A stretch of 64,000 nucleotides of DNA from assembly GCA_033807775.1 (NCBI GenBank), contig CM066319.1, positions 140,790,983 through 140,854,982 on the forward strand, written 5' to 3'. Of the stretch, positions 1 to 10,600 are shown one piece after another. Origin of the DNA: Saussurea involucrata (lineage: Eukaryota > Streptophyta > Magnoliopsida > Asterales > Asteraceae). Each line of letters begins with the position of its first letter. The stretch's first letter is position 1. Below the pieces are notes generated by a model. It was not told the DNA's origin. It made no database searches and was given only the letters and a program-made list of their open reading frames with translations. Made by a program: the position numbers and the translations under genes.

Positions 1-883
1 GCTGATAAGTACTAAGATCTTACAGTACTGCTGATAGGAACTCTCGCTCTTTTAGATTAAACATTCAGCGAACACTGTTCACCATATCGCTGAGTCTGTT
101 CAGTCCTTATGGTGATCGCTGATAAGTTAGTTGTTTACTTATGATCCCTGAAGACAAGATTCACGTCAACAAAGGTTCTACGCTGAAGTCGAAGATTAAG
201 CTCAAGAACCAGCGACAAGTCTCCTAATGAACTGATGCGGATCAGCGAAGACTCAGATTTGTCCACTCAACGTGAAGTATCAAGTACAAGACTTCAGCTA
301 TCGCTGAACTCTATCATTCGCTGATATGAAATGATAGATCGCTGAATCAACGAAAGCTGATCATGAAGTCCTCCGTACAAAGTACTTTTGTCTTAACCTC
401 CCTTGCACGCCACCGTACGAAATGTCAGAAAAGAACCTCCGAAAATCTGAAATCGTACAACCACTCTGATACTACACTGTTCATTCATGCGGCTACTAAG
501 GTTGTCAACAAAGGTCAATGACATGCAACCAATCCGCTGATGACACGTGTAAAGTGTATACTGAATTGCATTAAATGCATGCAATATATAAAGAGATGAA
601 CTCACTTCATTTGAAGTAACTTGCTAACTCTGGACAAGTTCAAATCTCTCTTAAGATAGGATTTTATTAGTAATCTCCTTATCTTTCTTAGTGCAAGAAA
701 CCTTAGTGTTCCAACTTGTTTAGATTTAGGTTTATCCTTAATCTTGTTTCCGCAACAAGCTGTAAATTGTTAATGATTTATCAATAAACAATTTAGAAAA
801 GTAAAATAGTGTGTTTGTATTCAACCCCCCCCCCCCCCCCCCCCCCCCTTCTACAAACTTGTATAGGCCTTTCGGGACCAACA
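1..883 (+). repeat. 5' LTR of element A (first ~94 bases outside window)
   Basis: It matches 12102-12967 base for base apart from three substitutions and a poly-C run (24 C here, 7 C in the 3' copy). It ends in CA directly before the primer binding site. A G-box core CACGTG lies at 544-549 and a TATA box (TATATAAAG) at 585-593, so transcription probably starts near 615. The hexamer CGCTGA or its complement TCAGCG occurs nine times in the first 540 bases. Confidence 0.95.
544..593 (+). promoter_or_regulatory. LTR promoter of element A: G-box plus TATA box
   Basis: CACGTG at 544-549 is followed 36 bases later by TATATAAAG at 585-593. A TGCATGCA palindrome lies between them. The same arrangement is present in the 3' LTR and, in reverse orientation, in the LTRs of element F. 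The promoter role is inferred from position and consensus. Confidence 0.7.
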
Positions 884-885
884 AG

Positions 886-897
886 TGGTATCAGAGC
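886..897 (+). other. Primer binding site, initiator tRNA-Met
   Basis: TGGTATCAGAGC begins two bases after the LTR end. It is the standard complement to the 3' end of plant initiator tRNA-Met and primes minus-strand DNA synthesis. Confidence 0.95.
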
Positions 898-963
898 AGA
901 TTTGTTTAATCTCATAAACAAGATCTAATCTAAGATATTTCTCTTCCTAGCTATTATCTGAAA

Positions 964-3369
964 ATGGCCAACACAAACACTCACTATATAGACAATGGTT
1001 CTCTTGCAAAACCCCCTAGATTTTCCAGAGATAACTTCAACTTGTGGAAAAATAGGATGACACTCTTCTTAGAAGGTGTAGACCCTACTATACCTTACTA
1101 TCTTGAAAACGGCCCACACATCCCTGTAACAATTGATCCTGCAGTTCCAGCCACTGCAACTAGAGCTACTATTCCAGAAAGGCTGATTCCAAAGGAAATC
1201 CATCATTGGACCGATGAAGACAAGAAGAAAGTGGCTATAGATACAAAAGCCAGATCCATACTATCCATGGCCCTTCCTGACGAAGTCTACCATTCCGTCA
1301 TGAACCTGAAATCCTCAAAAGCCATGTGGGACACAATATGTGTTCAGTATGAAGGAACGTCTGAAGTCCAGGATTCAAGAAAGATCAACCTGGTAAGACA
1401 ATACGAAAGCTTCATTTCTGGTAAGAATGAAACTCTCTCTGAAGTTCATCAACGTTTTAATTGCTTAATTATAGATCTAAAAACGGTTGGTAAGGAATAT
1501 TCTAACTTTGAAGTGCTGACAAAGTTTTTAGAATGTTTACCTGAAAGCTGGGACAATTATTCCATGTGTCTCAAGCTGTCAAAAGATCTAAGATCAATGA
1601 CACTTGCTACCTTATATGGCACATTGCTGAATCATGAGCAATCTAGCCATCTTAAGAAGAATCTTGTAAAAGATTCCAAAAGCACCCCTGTTGCTTTAAT
1701 CTCAAAGGAACCTTCTACTCAGTGACCCGTGGTCACTATCACTGAGTTAGAAAGTAACTCTGAAAGGTCATCAGATTCTGATTTTTCAGATGATGATGAA
1801 TCCTTGGCTCTCCTAACTAAAAAGTTCAGGAGATTCGCCAAGAAGAAAATGTTTAGAAAGAACAAAACTCTTTCTATAGCTGACAAGCCTAAGTCACCAG
1901 CTTTTGTTGATAAGGCTACTGCTACTTGTTTCAACTGCGAAAAGACAGGTCATTTCTCTAACGAGTGCAGGTCAAAGAAAATCATGAGACCTTCAGCTTT
2001 TACAAATAAATCCTTTGTTCCAAGGAATAAAGACGACAAATACTCAAAGCTGAAGGAGAAGTATGCAAAGCTGAAAAGCTTTAAGAAGAAAGGAAAAGGC
2101 CTGATGGCTGACTATGATTGGGCTGCTTCTGATGAAGAAGCCTCATCATCTGATTCTGAAGATGATGAAGCAAATCAATGTCTCATGGCCAAGATTGAAG
2201 AAGAGGAAGAAAGTTCAGACATTCCCTCCACTTCAACATCTGCCATTCAGGTATCACCTTCCTTCTTTACCAATATTGTAAATATTGATGAAGCTGATAG
2301 TCTCCGTAAAATCGAACTGCTGACTAGAAGTTTATACGAAGCCATGAACGGCAAAGCTGTGGTTGAAAACCAAAATCTTGATCTCGCTGAAAAGCTTAAA
2401 AACTGCCACCTTCAAATAGAAAAGCTTTCTAAATTTGAAGAAGATTTTAAAGATCAAGTCCATTTAAATCAGCTAGTCAAAATCGAACGAGCGGAAGCTA
2501 TCGCTGCATTAAAAGCTGAACAAGCTACTGTTGAAGGATGGTGTAATTCTTCAACAAAGATCACTGAGATAATTAAGGCTCAGATTCCTCTGAGTGATAA
2601 ACGTGGTCTGGGTTATAAATATGATACTCCAATACCAACCACTGAACGTTCAATGCTTAAATTTGGAACGTTCGTATCCTCAGTAGCTGACACTTCTTCA
2701 TCTCAGTACTCCTCGTCGGTTACACCAATCCCTGAGGAAACTCCTACCTCCTCAAAAGGTAAGGAGAAAATGGTTTATTCAAAACCTACCTCTGTCTCTA
2801 AAGACAAAGGTAAAGGAATTGTTATTTATCAAAATCCTCAGAAGGGTACCTTAGTACCTAAGCTGAATGCTTCCAAAGCCTTAGTGATTCATTCATCTGG
2901 TTCTAGAAATCAGACCTCTGGATCAGTTCAGCGACCTACTCCTAGACTCAGAGTAGATGTCCTTGGTAAGAAATCTGAAGAACTGAATGTTCGTCCTATT
3001 TCAAAAACCAATAGTGTACTTGGTGCTGGCACTTCTAATTCCAAATTAAAAGCTCAGCACTCAAGTGGTCCTAGAACTAATTTTAGTTATAGGAAATGTT
3101 ATCACTGTGGACTTACCGATCATATTGCAAGTAAGTGTCCCACAGCCACCAAAGCTGATAAGATAGCTAAGGTGAAGATAGCACCCAAGAAGACCAAACC
3201 AGTTGCAATTCAGGTCAAGGTGACTCCTACCGCTGAGGTCAAGAAATTGACCAAAGTGAAGAAAGACAAAGCTGAATCTTCAAATGCTGCGAAGACTGCT
3301 GAACCCATTCCAACCACTTCCACTGACAAACGCGTATACATGGCGAAGTGGGTACCCAAGCAAAACTAA
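964..3369 (+). pseudogene. gag: gag of element A, interrupted by one in-frame TGA
   Basis: Gag forms the virus-like particle and packages the RNA. The ATG at 964 follows the primer site by 66 bases. The first 253 codons hold the N-terminal copia gag region and a UBN2-like domain (WDTICVQYEGTSEVQDSRK is recognisable). A TGA at 1723-1725 interrupts the frame, which continues without shift to a TAA at 3367-3369. Element F reads through the same place with an arginine codon nearby, so the TGA is probably a recent CGA-to-TGA change. Downstream are a CCHC knuckle (CFNCEKTGHFSNEC, from about 1926), an acidic Ser-rich coiled-coil stretch and a second knuckle (CYHCGLTDHIASKC, from 3097). About 801 codons in total. 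Apart from the TGA the gene looks intact. Confidence 0.9.
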
Positions 3370-6300
3370 TATTCCTTTGTATTGCAGGTTAAGAAGGGTA
3401 TCTGGTATCTCGATAGCGGATGCTCTAGACACATGACTGGAAAGAAAAGCCTGCTCGCTGAATACAAGGAAGAGAAGGGTCCCTCTGTGACTTTCGGTGG
3501 AAATGGAAAAGGACACACCCGAGGGTATGGTGTACTTTCAAATGGTACAACATCCTTCAGAAGAGTCGCATATGTTGAAGGGCTGAAGCATAATCTTCTG
3601 AGCATCAGTCAGCTTTGCGACATGGGTAACAAAGTGATTTTCACTAAGGAATCCTGCTTTGTCTCTGACAAAAAGGAGAAGATAGCTCTCAGCGGTTATC
3701 GTTTGGAAAATGTTTACGTTATAAACATGGACTCAACAACCACTGAGAACTCCTGTTTCTTCTCAAAGGCATCTTCTGATGTCAACTGGCTATGGCACAA
3801 GAGGCTCTCACATCTCAACTTCAAGACACTAAATACTCTTTCATCCAAAGAGTTAGTCACTGGTCTACCTCAACATTCATACGCCAAAGAATCCTTATGT
3901 TCAGCGTGTGAAAAAGGGAAGCAGACCAAGGCAAGCTTTAAGTCAAAGCAAGTTTCCTCAGTGTCATCTCCTCTTCAACTACTCCATATGGATTTGTTTG
4001 GCCCCGTTAACAAACAATCCATCGCTGGAAAGAAATATACGCTGGTCATAGTTGATGAATTCTCTCGTTACACATGGGTAATGTTTCTCCGTTCTAAGAG
4101 TGACACCCCTGAAGAACTCATCACCTTTGTTCGGAAGATGGAAACTCTGAACAATATGACTGTTCGCTCAATAAGGAGTGATCATGGAACTGAATTCAAA
4201 AACAGTTCTCTTGATTCCTTCCTTGAGAGCAAGGGTATTTCTCACAACTTTTCGTCAGTGAGAACACCACAACAAAATGGAGTCGCTGAAAGAAGAAATA
4301 GAACAATTATTGAAGCTGCACGTTCAATGCTCAGCGATTCTCACCTGCCTACTCAGTTTTGGGCAGAAGCTGTCAACACGGCTTGTTTTACGCAAAACAG
4401 GTCGCTGATAGTCAAAATATTCAAAAAGACAGCCTATGAACTTTTTCATGGGAGAAAGCCTTCAATCAGCTTTCTTCACATCTTTGGTTGTCAGTGTTTC
4501 ATACTGAACAACAGAGATGCCCTTGGAAAGTTTGATCCTAAAGCTGATGATGGAATCTTTCTTGGATACTCCTCAGTTTCCAAAGCCTTCAGAGTCTTCA
4601 ACCGAAGAAGACAAACTGTAGAAGAAACTATTCACGTCACGTTTGACGAATCCCGTTCAGCGAACTCTAAACCGAACGCTGATACAGAAGAACTAAATCA
4701 ATGGATGTTTTCTCATCTTGGTGATTCAGAAGATGTTCCCACTACTCATGCTCATACAACTGAAAATGATGGTCCTACTATCATTCCCAATATGCAGAAT
4801 AGTGAAGCTGAAACATCTTGGGTCTCAGCTGTTCCTATAAACACTATACCCGCAGTTGATCCAAATGTCTCAGAAATTCCATCTATTTCTCAGCAATCAG
4901 TGAATGAAGTGACAAATGCAAGCATTCCTCTCTTAGCTGATAATCCAGAAGTAGCTGAAGCCTCATCTTCAGTTTCTCTAGTTCAGACTGAGTCAGCGAC
5001 GCATGCTCCGGCTCAGCGATGGACTGTAAATCACCCAATCGATCAAATTCTTGGTGATCCCAACGCTGGTATTCAGACTCGTAGAAGTGCAGGTAATATT
5101 TGTTTATTTGTTAACTTTATTTCTCTAACTGAACCAAAGAAAATAGATGATGCCCTCAGAGATCCAAACTGGGTCAGCGCTATGCAAGAAGAGCTGACTG
5201 AATTCGAAAGAAACAAAGTTTGGAAACTTGTTCGGAGACCAACTGACAAAACAGTGATAGGCACTAAGTGGGTCTATCGAAACAAGTTGGACGAACATGG
5301 TACTGTAACTCGCAACAAAACTTGTCTTGTTGCTCAGGGATACAGACAAGAGGAAGGCATAGATTATGACGAAACCTTTGCTCCAGTAGCAAGACTTGAA
5401 TCTATTCGTCTTTTCTTAGCATATGCTGTACACAAAAACTTCACTGTACATCAAATGGATGTTAAGTCAGCGTTTCTAAATGGAAAGCTGAATGAAGAAG
5501 TTTATGTGGAACAACCTCCAGGATTCTCAGATCCTAAGCGTCCAGGTTATGTTTATAAGCTGGATAAGGCACTTTATGGCTTGAAGCAAGCTCCTCGTGC
5601 ATGGTATGACACTCTTTCTACTTATCTCCACCTTGAAAAATTTGAGAGAGGTAAGATTGACAAAACTTTGTTTTTTAGAAAAATAAAAGGTCATATCATT
5701 TTAGTTCAAATATATGTTGATGACATTATATTTGGTTCTACTAACCCTGAGCTTTGTACACGTTTCGCTGATAGAATGAAAGATGAGTATAAAATGAGTA
5801 TGATGGGTGAACTAACATATTTCCTTGGTCTTCAGATTAAGCAAACTGAAAAAGGAACTTTTATAAATCAGGGAAAGTATGTTAAAGATATGCTGAAGAA
5901 ATTCGACTTAACTGAAAGTTCAGCTATGAAAACCCCTATGGCACCACCGCTGATACTTGATAAGGACACAAAGGGTGTCCCTGTCAATGTCACGCTGTAC
6001 CGTGGGATGATCGGCTCACTACTGTATCTTACAGCTAGCCGACCCGATATTATGTTTGCAACATGTCTGTGCGCACGATATCAAGCTGAACCTAAGATAT
6101 CCCATATGAAAGCTGTAAAGCGAATCTTTCGATATCTTAAGGGTACAGCGAATCTAGGTCTTTGGTATCCCAAAGATTCAGGATTCGATCTAACCGCCTA
6201 TTCAGACAGTGATTTTGCAGGTTGCAAAATGGATAGGAAAAGCACCACAGGAGGATGTCAGCTCCTGGGTGGAAAGCTGGTAAGTTGGACAAGTAAGAAG

Positions 6301-6660
6301 CAAAACTCAGTGTCCACTTCCACAGCTGAAGCTGAGTATGTAGCCGCTGGAAGCTGCTGTTCTCAAGTCTTGTGGATGAGAAATCAACTACTAGACTATG
6401 ATCTTCAGCTCTCCAAAATTCCAATCTATTGCGACAGCACAAGTGCCATCGCTATAGCAAACAATCCAGTGCTACACTCAAAGACAAAACACATAGAAAT
6501 CAGATATCATTTTATCAGAGATCATGTGATGAATGGTGATATAGAACTTCATTTTATCCCAACTGATTATCAGTTAGCTGATTTGTTTACCAAACCTCTT
6601 GATGAGACAAGATTCAACTTTCTCATCAGCGAGCTTGGAATGCTGCACTTTGAAGGATAA
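3370..6660 (+). CDS. pol: pol polyprotein of element A: protease, integrase, reverse transcriptase, RNase H
   Basis: The frame is continuous with gag and is separated from it only by the TAA at 3367-3369. No ATG is present at the start, so the start is undefined: the frame opens at 3370 and homology begins near 3388. Counting from 3382, the protease motif LDSG is near residue 10, the GAG-pre-integrase zinc region (WHKRLSHLNF) near 138, the integrase acidic residues near 203, 266 and 302, RT with YVDD near 777, and the RNase H start (YSDSDFAG) near 940. It ends at a TAA with the usual conserved C-terminus and has no internal stop in 1,092 codons. One oddity: the conserved RT motif KARLVAQG reads KTCLVAQG here, with cysteine (TGT, 5323-5325) for arginine; element F keeps the arginine. 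This may impair dNTP binding (inference). Confidence 0.93.
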   Translation, partial: YSFVLQVKKGIWYLDSGCSRHMTGKKSLLAEYKEEKGPSVTFGGNGKGHTRGYGVLSNGTTSFRRVAYVEGLKHNLLSISQLCDMGNKVIFTKESCFVSDKKEKIALSGYRLENVYVINMDSTTTENSCFFSKASSDVNWLWHKRLSHLNFKTLNTLSSKELVTGLPQHSYAKESLCSACEKGKQTKASFKSKQVSSVSSPLQLLHMDLFGPVNKQSIAGKKYTLVIVDEFSRYTWVMFLRSKSDTPEELITFVRKMETLNNMTVRSIRSDHGTEFKNSSLDSFLESKGISHNFSSVRTPQQNGVAERRNRTIIEAARSMLSDSHLPTQFWAEAVNTACFTQNRSLIVKIFKKTAYELFHGRKPSISFLHIFGCQCFILNNRDALGKFDPKADDGIFLGYSSVSKAFRVFNRRRQTVEETIHVTFDESRSANSKPNADTEELNQWMFSHLGDSEDVPTTHAHTTENDGPTIIPNMQNSEAETSWVSAVPINTIPAVDPNVSEIPSISQQSVNEVTNASIPLLADNPEVAEASSSVSLVQTESATHAPAQRWTVNHPIDQILGDPNAGIQTRRSAGNICLFVNFISLTEPKKIDDALRDPNWVSAMQEELTEFERNKVWKLVRRPTDKTVIGTKWVYRNKLDEHGTVTRNKTCLVAQGYRQEEGIDYDETFAPVARLESIRLFLAYAVHKNFTVHQMDVKSAFLNGKLNEEVYVEQPPGFSDPKRPGYVYKLDKALYGLKQAPRAWYDTLSTYLHLEKFERGKIDKTLFFRKIKGHIILVQIYVDDIIFGSTNPELCTRFADRMKDEYKMSMMGELTYFLGLQIKQTEKGTFINQGKYVKDMLKKFDLTESSAMKTPMAPPLILDKDTKGVPVNVTLYRGMIGSLLYLTASRPDIMFATCLCARYQAEPKISHMKAVKRIFRYLKGTANLGLWYPKDSGFDLTAYSDSDFAGCKMDRKSTTGGCQLLGGKLVSWTSKKQNSVSTSTAEAEYVAAGSCCSQVLWMRNQLLDYDLQLSKIPIYCDSTSAIAIANNPVLHSKTKHIEIRYHFIRDHVMNGDIELHFIPTDYQLADLFTKPLDETRFNFLISELGMLHFEG

Positions 6661-7069
6661 ATCTTCAGCGGTTCACATTTAATCAGCGATACGTTTATAC
6701 ATTCTTGTATAGGCTCTCGGATAAAATAAACTTGTACAATCCATTTCATCATCTTCTCTCTGAATAAATTTGGTTAAACTGATATCAAGGTATGTTTTCT
6801 CTCTCTGACAAAACGCATGAAAATGCAAGATTTCAAATTCTTACATCGCTGAATATCTCTTCCTTAACAGCGATATTTTGAAATTTCTTAAAACCCTCAC
6901 TGATATTTCTATTCAGTGCTTCATATTTTCCAAAGAGTCCCTGAGTTTTTTCTTTCAAAACCTCAGAGACAACGAAAGAATGTGAAAGGACAGTTGTGAC
7001 GTCATTGCAACGGATAACACCAGGCACGCCCTTTTTCTGACACACGTTTGCACGTTTCGTTGTCTATCC
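6661..7069 (+). other. Spacer between pol and the third gene of element A
   Basis: No supported reading frame is present. Several CGCTGA/TCAGCG words continue through it. It ends where the conserved promoter-like block starts. Confidence 0.6.
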
Positions 7070-7152
7070 AATCAAATGCAAACACGTGTCCGTGTCATGA
7101 TGAAAAACTTTCCCGCTCAAGTTTTTCTCTCTCTACCCTCTTCCTATATAAA
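7070..7152 (+). promoter_or_regulatory. Putative internal promoter of the third gene (G-box, TATA box)
   Basis: CACGTG lies at 7083-7088 inside a block that reads almost identically in element F (complement of about 41740-41792). TATATAAA follows at 7145-7152. The expected start site near 7180 gives an untranslated exon of about 95 bases before a leader intron. The G-box core (ACACGTGT) is shared with the LTR promoter. Position and conservation between two diverged elements support a promoter; activity is not shown. Confidence 0.6.
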
Positions 7153-7275
7153 CACTCTCAAAGTTTATATTTGTCTTTTACGCGAATCAATATTTCTCCG
7201 CAAGAAAAGAACACTGTTGCATTTTGTGCTCTCAATCTTCAAGAACTGTTCATCATCTTCTTCATCAAACTCAAG

Positions 7276-7678
7276 GTTAATATGTTCTTATCTATTATCA
7301 AATGCGAATAACTTGTTTTCGATCTTATCATTGTTTTACACAAGATCAAACAAAAGAACTCAAAAATAAAATCATTTTCTTTCATGGTTTTATAAACACA
7401 ACCATTTCATGGTTGTTCTTCAAGTTTTAAATCTAAAATCTTAAACTTGTTCTTCTTTCGTATCCAATTTTTTAAGAAACTGGAATACAAGGCTTATGGG
7501 TGTTATATTCGTTCTTTTTAAATAAATAAATAAAAAAAAACAAGAAAAACCCTAATCTTCATTAAGACTTTTTTGTCTGAATGAAATGGACAAAATTCGA
7601 AAAATTTTAATGGAAATTTTCTTTCCACATTAAGATAATTCTTATTTGTTAACATCTTTGGTTGAACTGATAATACAG
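7276..7678 (+). other. Putative leader (5' UTR) intron of the third gene
   Basis: The stretch starts CAAG|GTTAATAT and ends ATAATACAG four bases before the ATG at 7683. It is AT- and T-rich, as plant introns are. Element F has the same borders (41576 down to 41188, 389 bases) immediately before its own start codon. No RNA evidence is available. Confidence 0.6.
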
Positions 7679-7682
7679 TGAA

Positions 7683-10600
7683 ATGGCAACTTCAAAGCTG
7701 AATGTTACCGCTGAGTCCATCTCCGCTGATTCTGAGGAACTGGAAATCACCAAAGCTCCTCAGGTTAAGTTTGAGCTGGATCAACTAGACTGGACAAAGG
7801 CAAACAACCTCTCAGCGCTTCTCGAGTTTCCTCCTCGGAAGCAGGTATCCCATCTAGACAACGCTGTAAATCTTTTGAAGAATAGCCCCATCTACACAGC
7901 ACTGACAATCACACCTCCTGCCAGTCAGCGTCTCTTATCCCAATTCTGGTACTCTGCCAGACACACCGACCTACCCTCCGCCAAAGATCCATCTAAAACC
8001 ATCGACTGCATACTCAGCGATACTGAGTATGGCACCATCAAGATAACCCCCGCAATAATCCGCAAAGCCCTGAAATTCCCTAACGCTACCTCAGAAAATC
8101 CTTTCATTCCATTACCTGACCACAAGAAGCACGCTGACAGGGAAGAAATCATTGTTTTCCTTGATGCGATGGGTTACATCTGGGAGACTGGAAGAGACAA
8201 GCTACCTGAGAAGAAGCTGACGCTGATAAAGAAATCCAAGATGCCCAGCGAGATGAACTTCATCTTCGCTCACCTGATCAGCTGCATGACAGCGAAATCC
8301 GGATCTTCTGATCAAGCCGCTCAACCTCAGCAGGCCATGGGTTACGCACTGCTGAAAGGTCTCAACATTGACTGGGCCTCCATCATCTATGAAGACCTCA
8401 TTCAACGTGTTGATTCTGCCGCTGACCGACCAGCATGGGTTCCTTACCCACGATTCATCAGCGCCATCTTTCAATATGGCCTGAAGGACAGCTATCTTGA
8501 GGGTGATCTGAAACTCTCTCAGATTGGCCCTAAAGTTCTCGACTTCAAGCCTGTCGCCAACGAGGTACGTCTCTCTACCCTTCTCACTCTACTTAATTCT
8601 CTGCTTTCTGTGGCTCCTTCAGCGACAATACCCCTCGCTGATTCCCAGGCCACAAAATCCGTTCCTTCTAAGAAAAGGAAACAATCTCTTACCCCTCTTG
8701 ATTCCAAAAGGATCAAGAAAACCAAGGAGCAACCCCAGCAATTCCATGCTGAAGACTCCTCAGCTCATTCTGAAGAGCTGAAGGAAAGTTCCGTGGTACG
8801 CTCTGCCACACCAATTCAAGCCATCCCTTCTAAACCTACTTCAGCGTCCTTAAACGCTGAGGTTAGAACTTTGGAATCTACCCAACCTTCTTCAGTCTCT
8901 CAAAAGACTGATGAAGTACTTCTCAGCGAATCCAACGCTGAACTTGAAACCCAACCCCAATTCTTATCCTTCGATCCTCCCTCTATTTCTTTGGACACTC
9001 CTCCAGCTAAAACTGGAGATGTCATCATTCAAGAAGCCGTTGAAGCTTCTCAGCGAATGACGAAGAAAGGACCTGCAGAGATCTCCACCCCTCACGGAAC
9101 TTTTGAGGGAGATATGGAACACTATGGAGGGACTCGAAACTTTGATGAGTTCGTCAACGCTCCTGCAGGTACAAATCCCACCTTAAACTGTAACTAAACC
9201 TGAAACTTCTGAGCTTTCCTTTGTTCACAAGTACTTATATGTTACAGGTCCTTATTTGGGAGACATCAACCAGTCTCTGAAGTCCATGGAGATGAAACTT
9301 ACAGATCTCACCACCGGTCTATCAAATAACTCTACAGTTGTAACAAACGCTGGAGAGAATCTGACGAAGCTGACTGCTGTGGTGGAAAAGAAGGCCTCCT
9401 CTGATGACATCAAAGACCTTGATAAAACTCTCGCCGACTTTGCCAAAGTGCTCTCCGACATCTACACTGACTACACCAACCTCAAATCGTCAGTTTCCAC
9501 CGTTTCCAGCGAGGTTACAACGCTGAAGAAATCGATTGGTACACTCGAAGGTGATATGTCAGTGGTCAAGACCGACTTGGGCTCAGTGAAAACCGACCTT
9601 GGTTCTGTCAAGACAATGATCGAGACGCTGGTGAACAAGGCAAACAATCCAGCTCCTGCTCCGGCCCCTGCACCTATTTTGGACTCATTCACCGCAGAGG
9701 ATCGCCAAGAGCTGAAGAAAATCACGCCTGCTATTTCTGGCCTAGAAGACAGAATAGCTAAGCTTGAAGGTTGTGTGAAAATCTCTGGCCCAGAAGACAG
9801 AGATAACACCAATGCTGAGTCTACCCATTCCTCCCCCGCCCATCATGAGAAAGAGGGGGAGAAGAGCGCTGAACAAGAGAAGAGCGCTGAAGATCAAAAT
9901 AAGAGCGCTGAAGACCTTTCCCATGATGAATCTATCAGGGGAGAGGGTAATGAAGATCTGGTTACTGGACCTCAGGGAGATGAAAACCCTGAAGGAACCG
10001 AGAACCTTGCCTCTGTATCTGAGGGGGAGCAACTCGAAGAAGATGCTGAGGAATCCGAAGCAGAAGAAGACGAAGACATCGACATCCCTGAAGCTGAACC
10101 ATCCTCCTCTCCAAGGAACGATGATGATGATGATGATGAAGATGACGAATTCTTTGTCGTCAAACATGCTCCTCGAAAAGCTCTTAAAGGGATCGTGATA
10201 ACCGAATCCACAGGGGAGAAGACAAAAACAAAGACAAAGCACTCAGCCTCTGGCGCTGAGAAAAGCAAAGACAAAGGCATCGCTGAAGATGATAATCTGG
10301 CGATCTTGCTTGCAAAGCCGATTTGTCAGGTACACTAAACTTATTTTTCCTTCCCTGATCATCTCTGAACAATCAGTTATCCATTCCACAAACACCATAC
10401 ACTTCCACATTATTTTTTTCTATCTTTTCTACCCAAGTTCTTCTACCCAGTTCTTATTTGTAAGATCGCTGCGTTTCAGCTAGTCCTCTCCCCTGTTTGA
10501 GGATATCGCTGAAGGCTCTACTATTGCGACTTCACCAATAATTCCAGCTACCGCTGAAGACATAATCCCAGTCTTAGATTTAATCTCTGAGACTGATGAA

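Noticed and set aside
3360..3387. gag-pol stop codon readthrough through a known plant signal
   Set aside because: The bases after the TAA do not fit the CARYYA pattern, and no downstream stem is obvious. Readthrough remains possible but has no sequence support.
9742..10280. Long open frames on the minus strand opposite exon 3 of element A's third gene
   Set aside because: They are mirror images of the acidic, repetitive coding sequence and have no family pattern. Element F's coding exon supports the plus-strand-equivalent frame.
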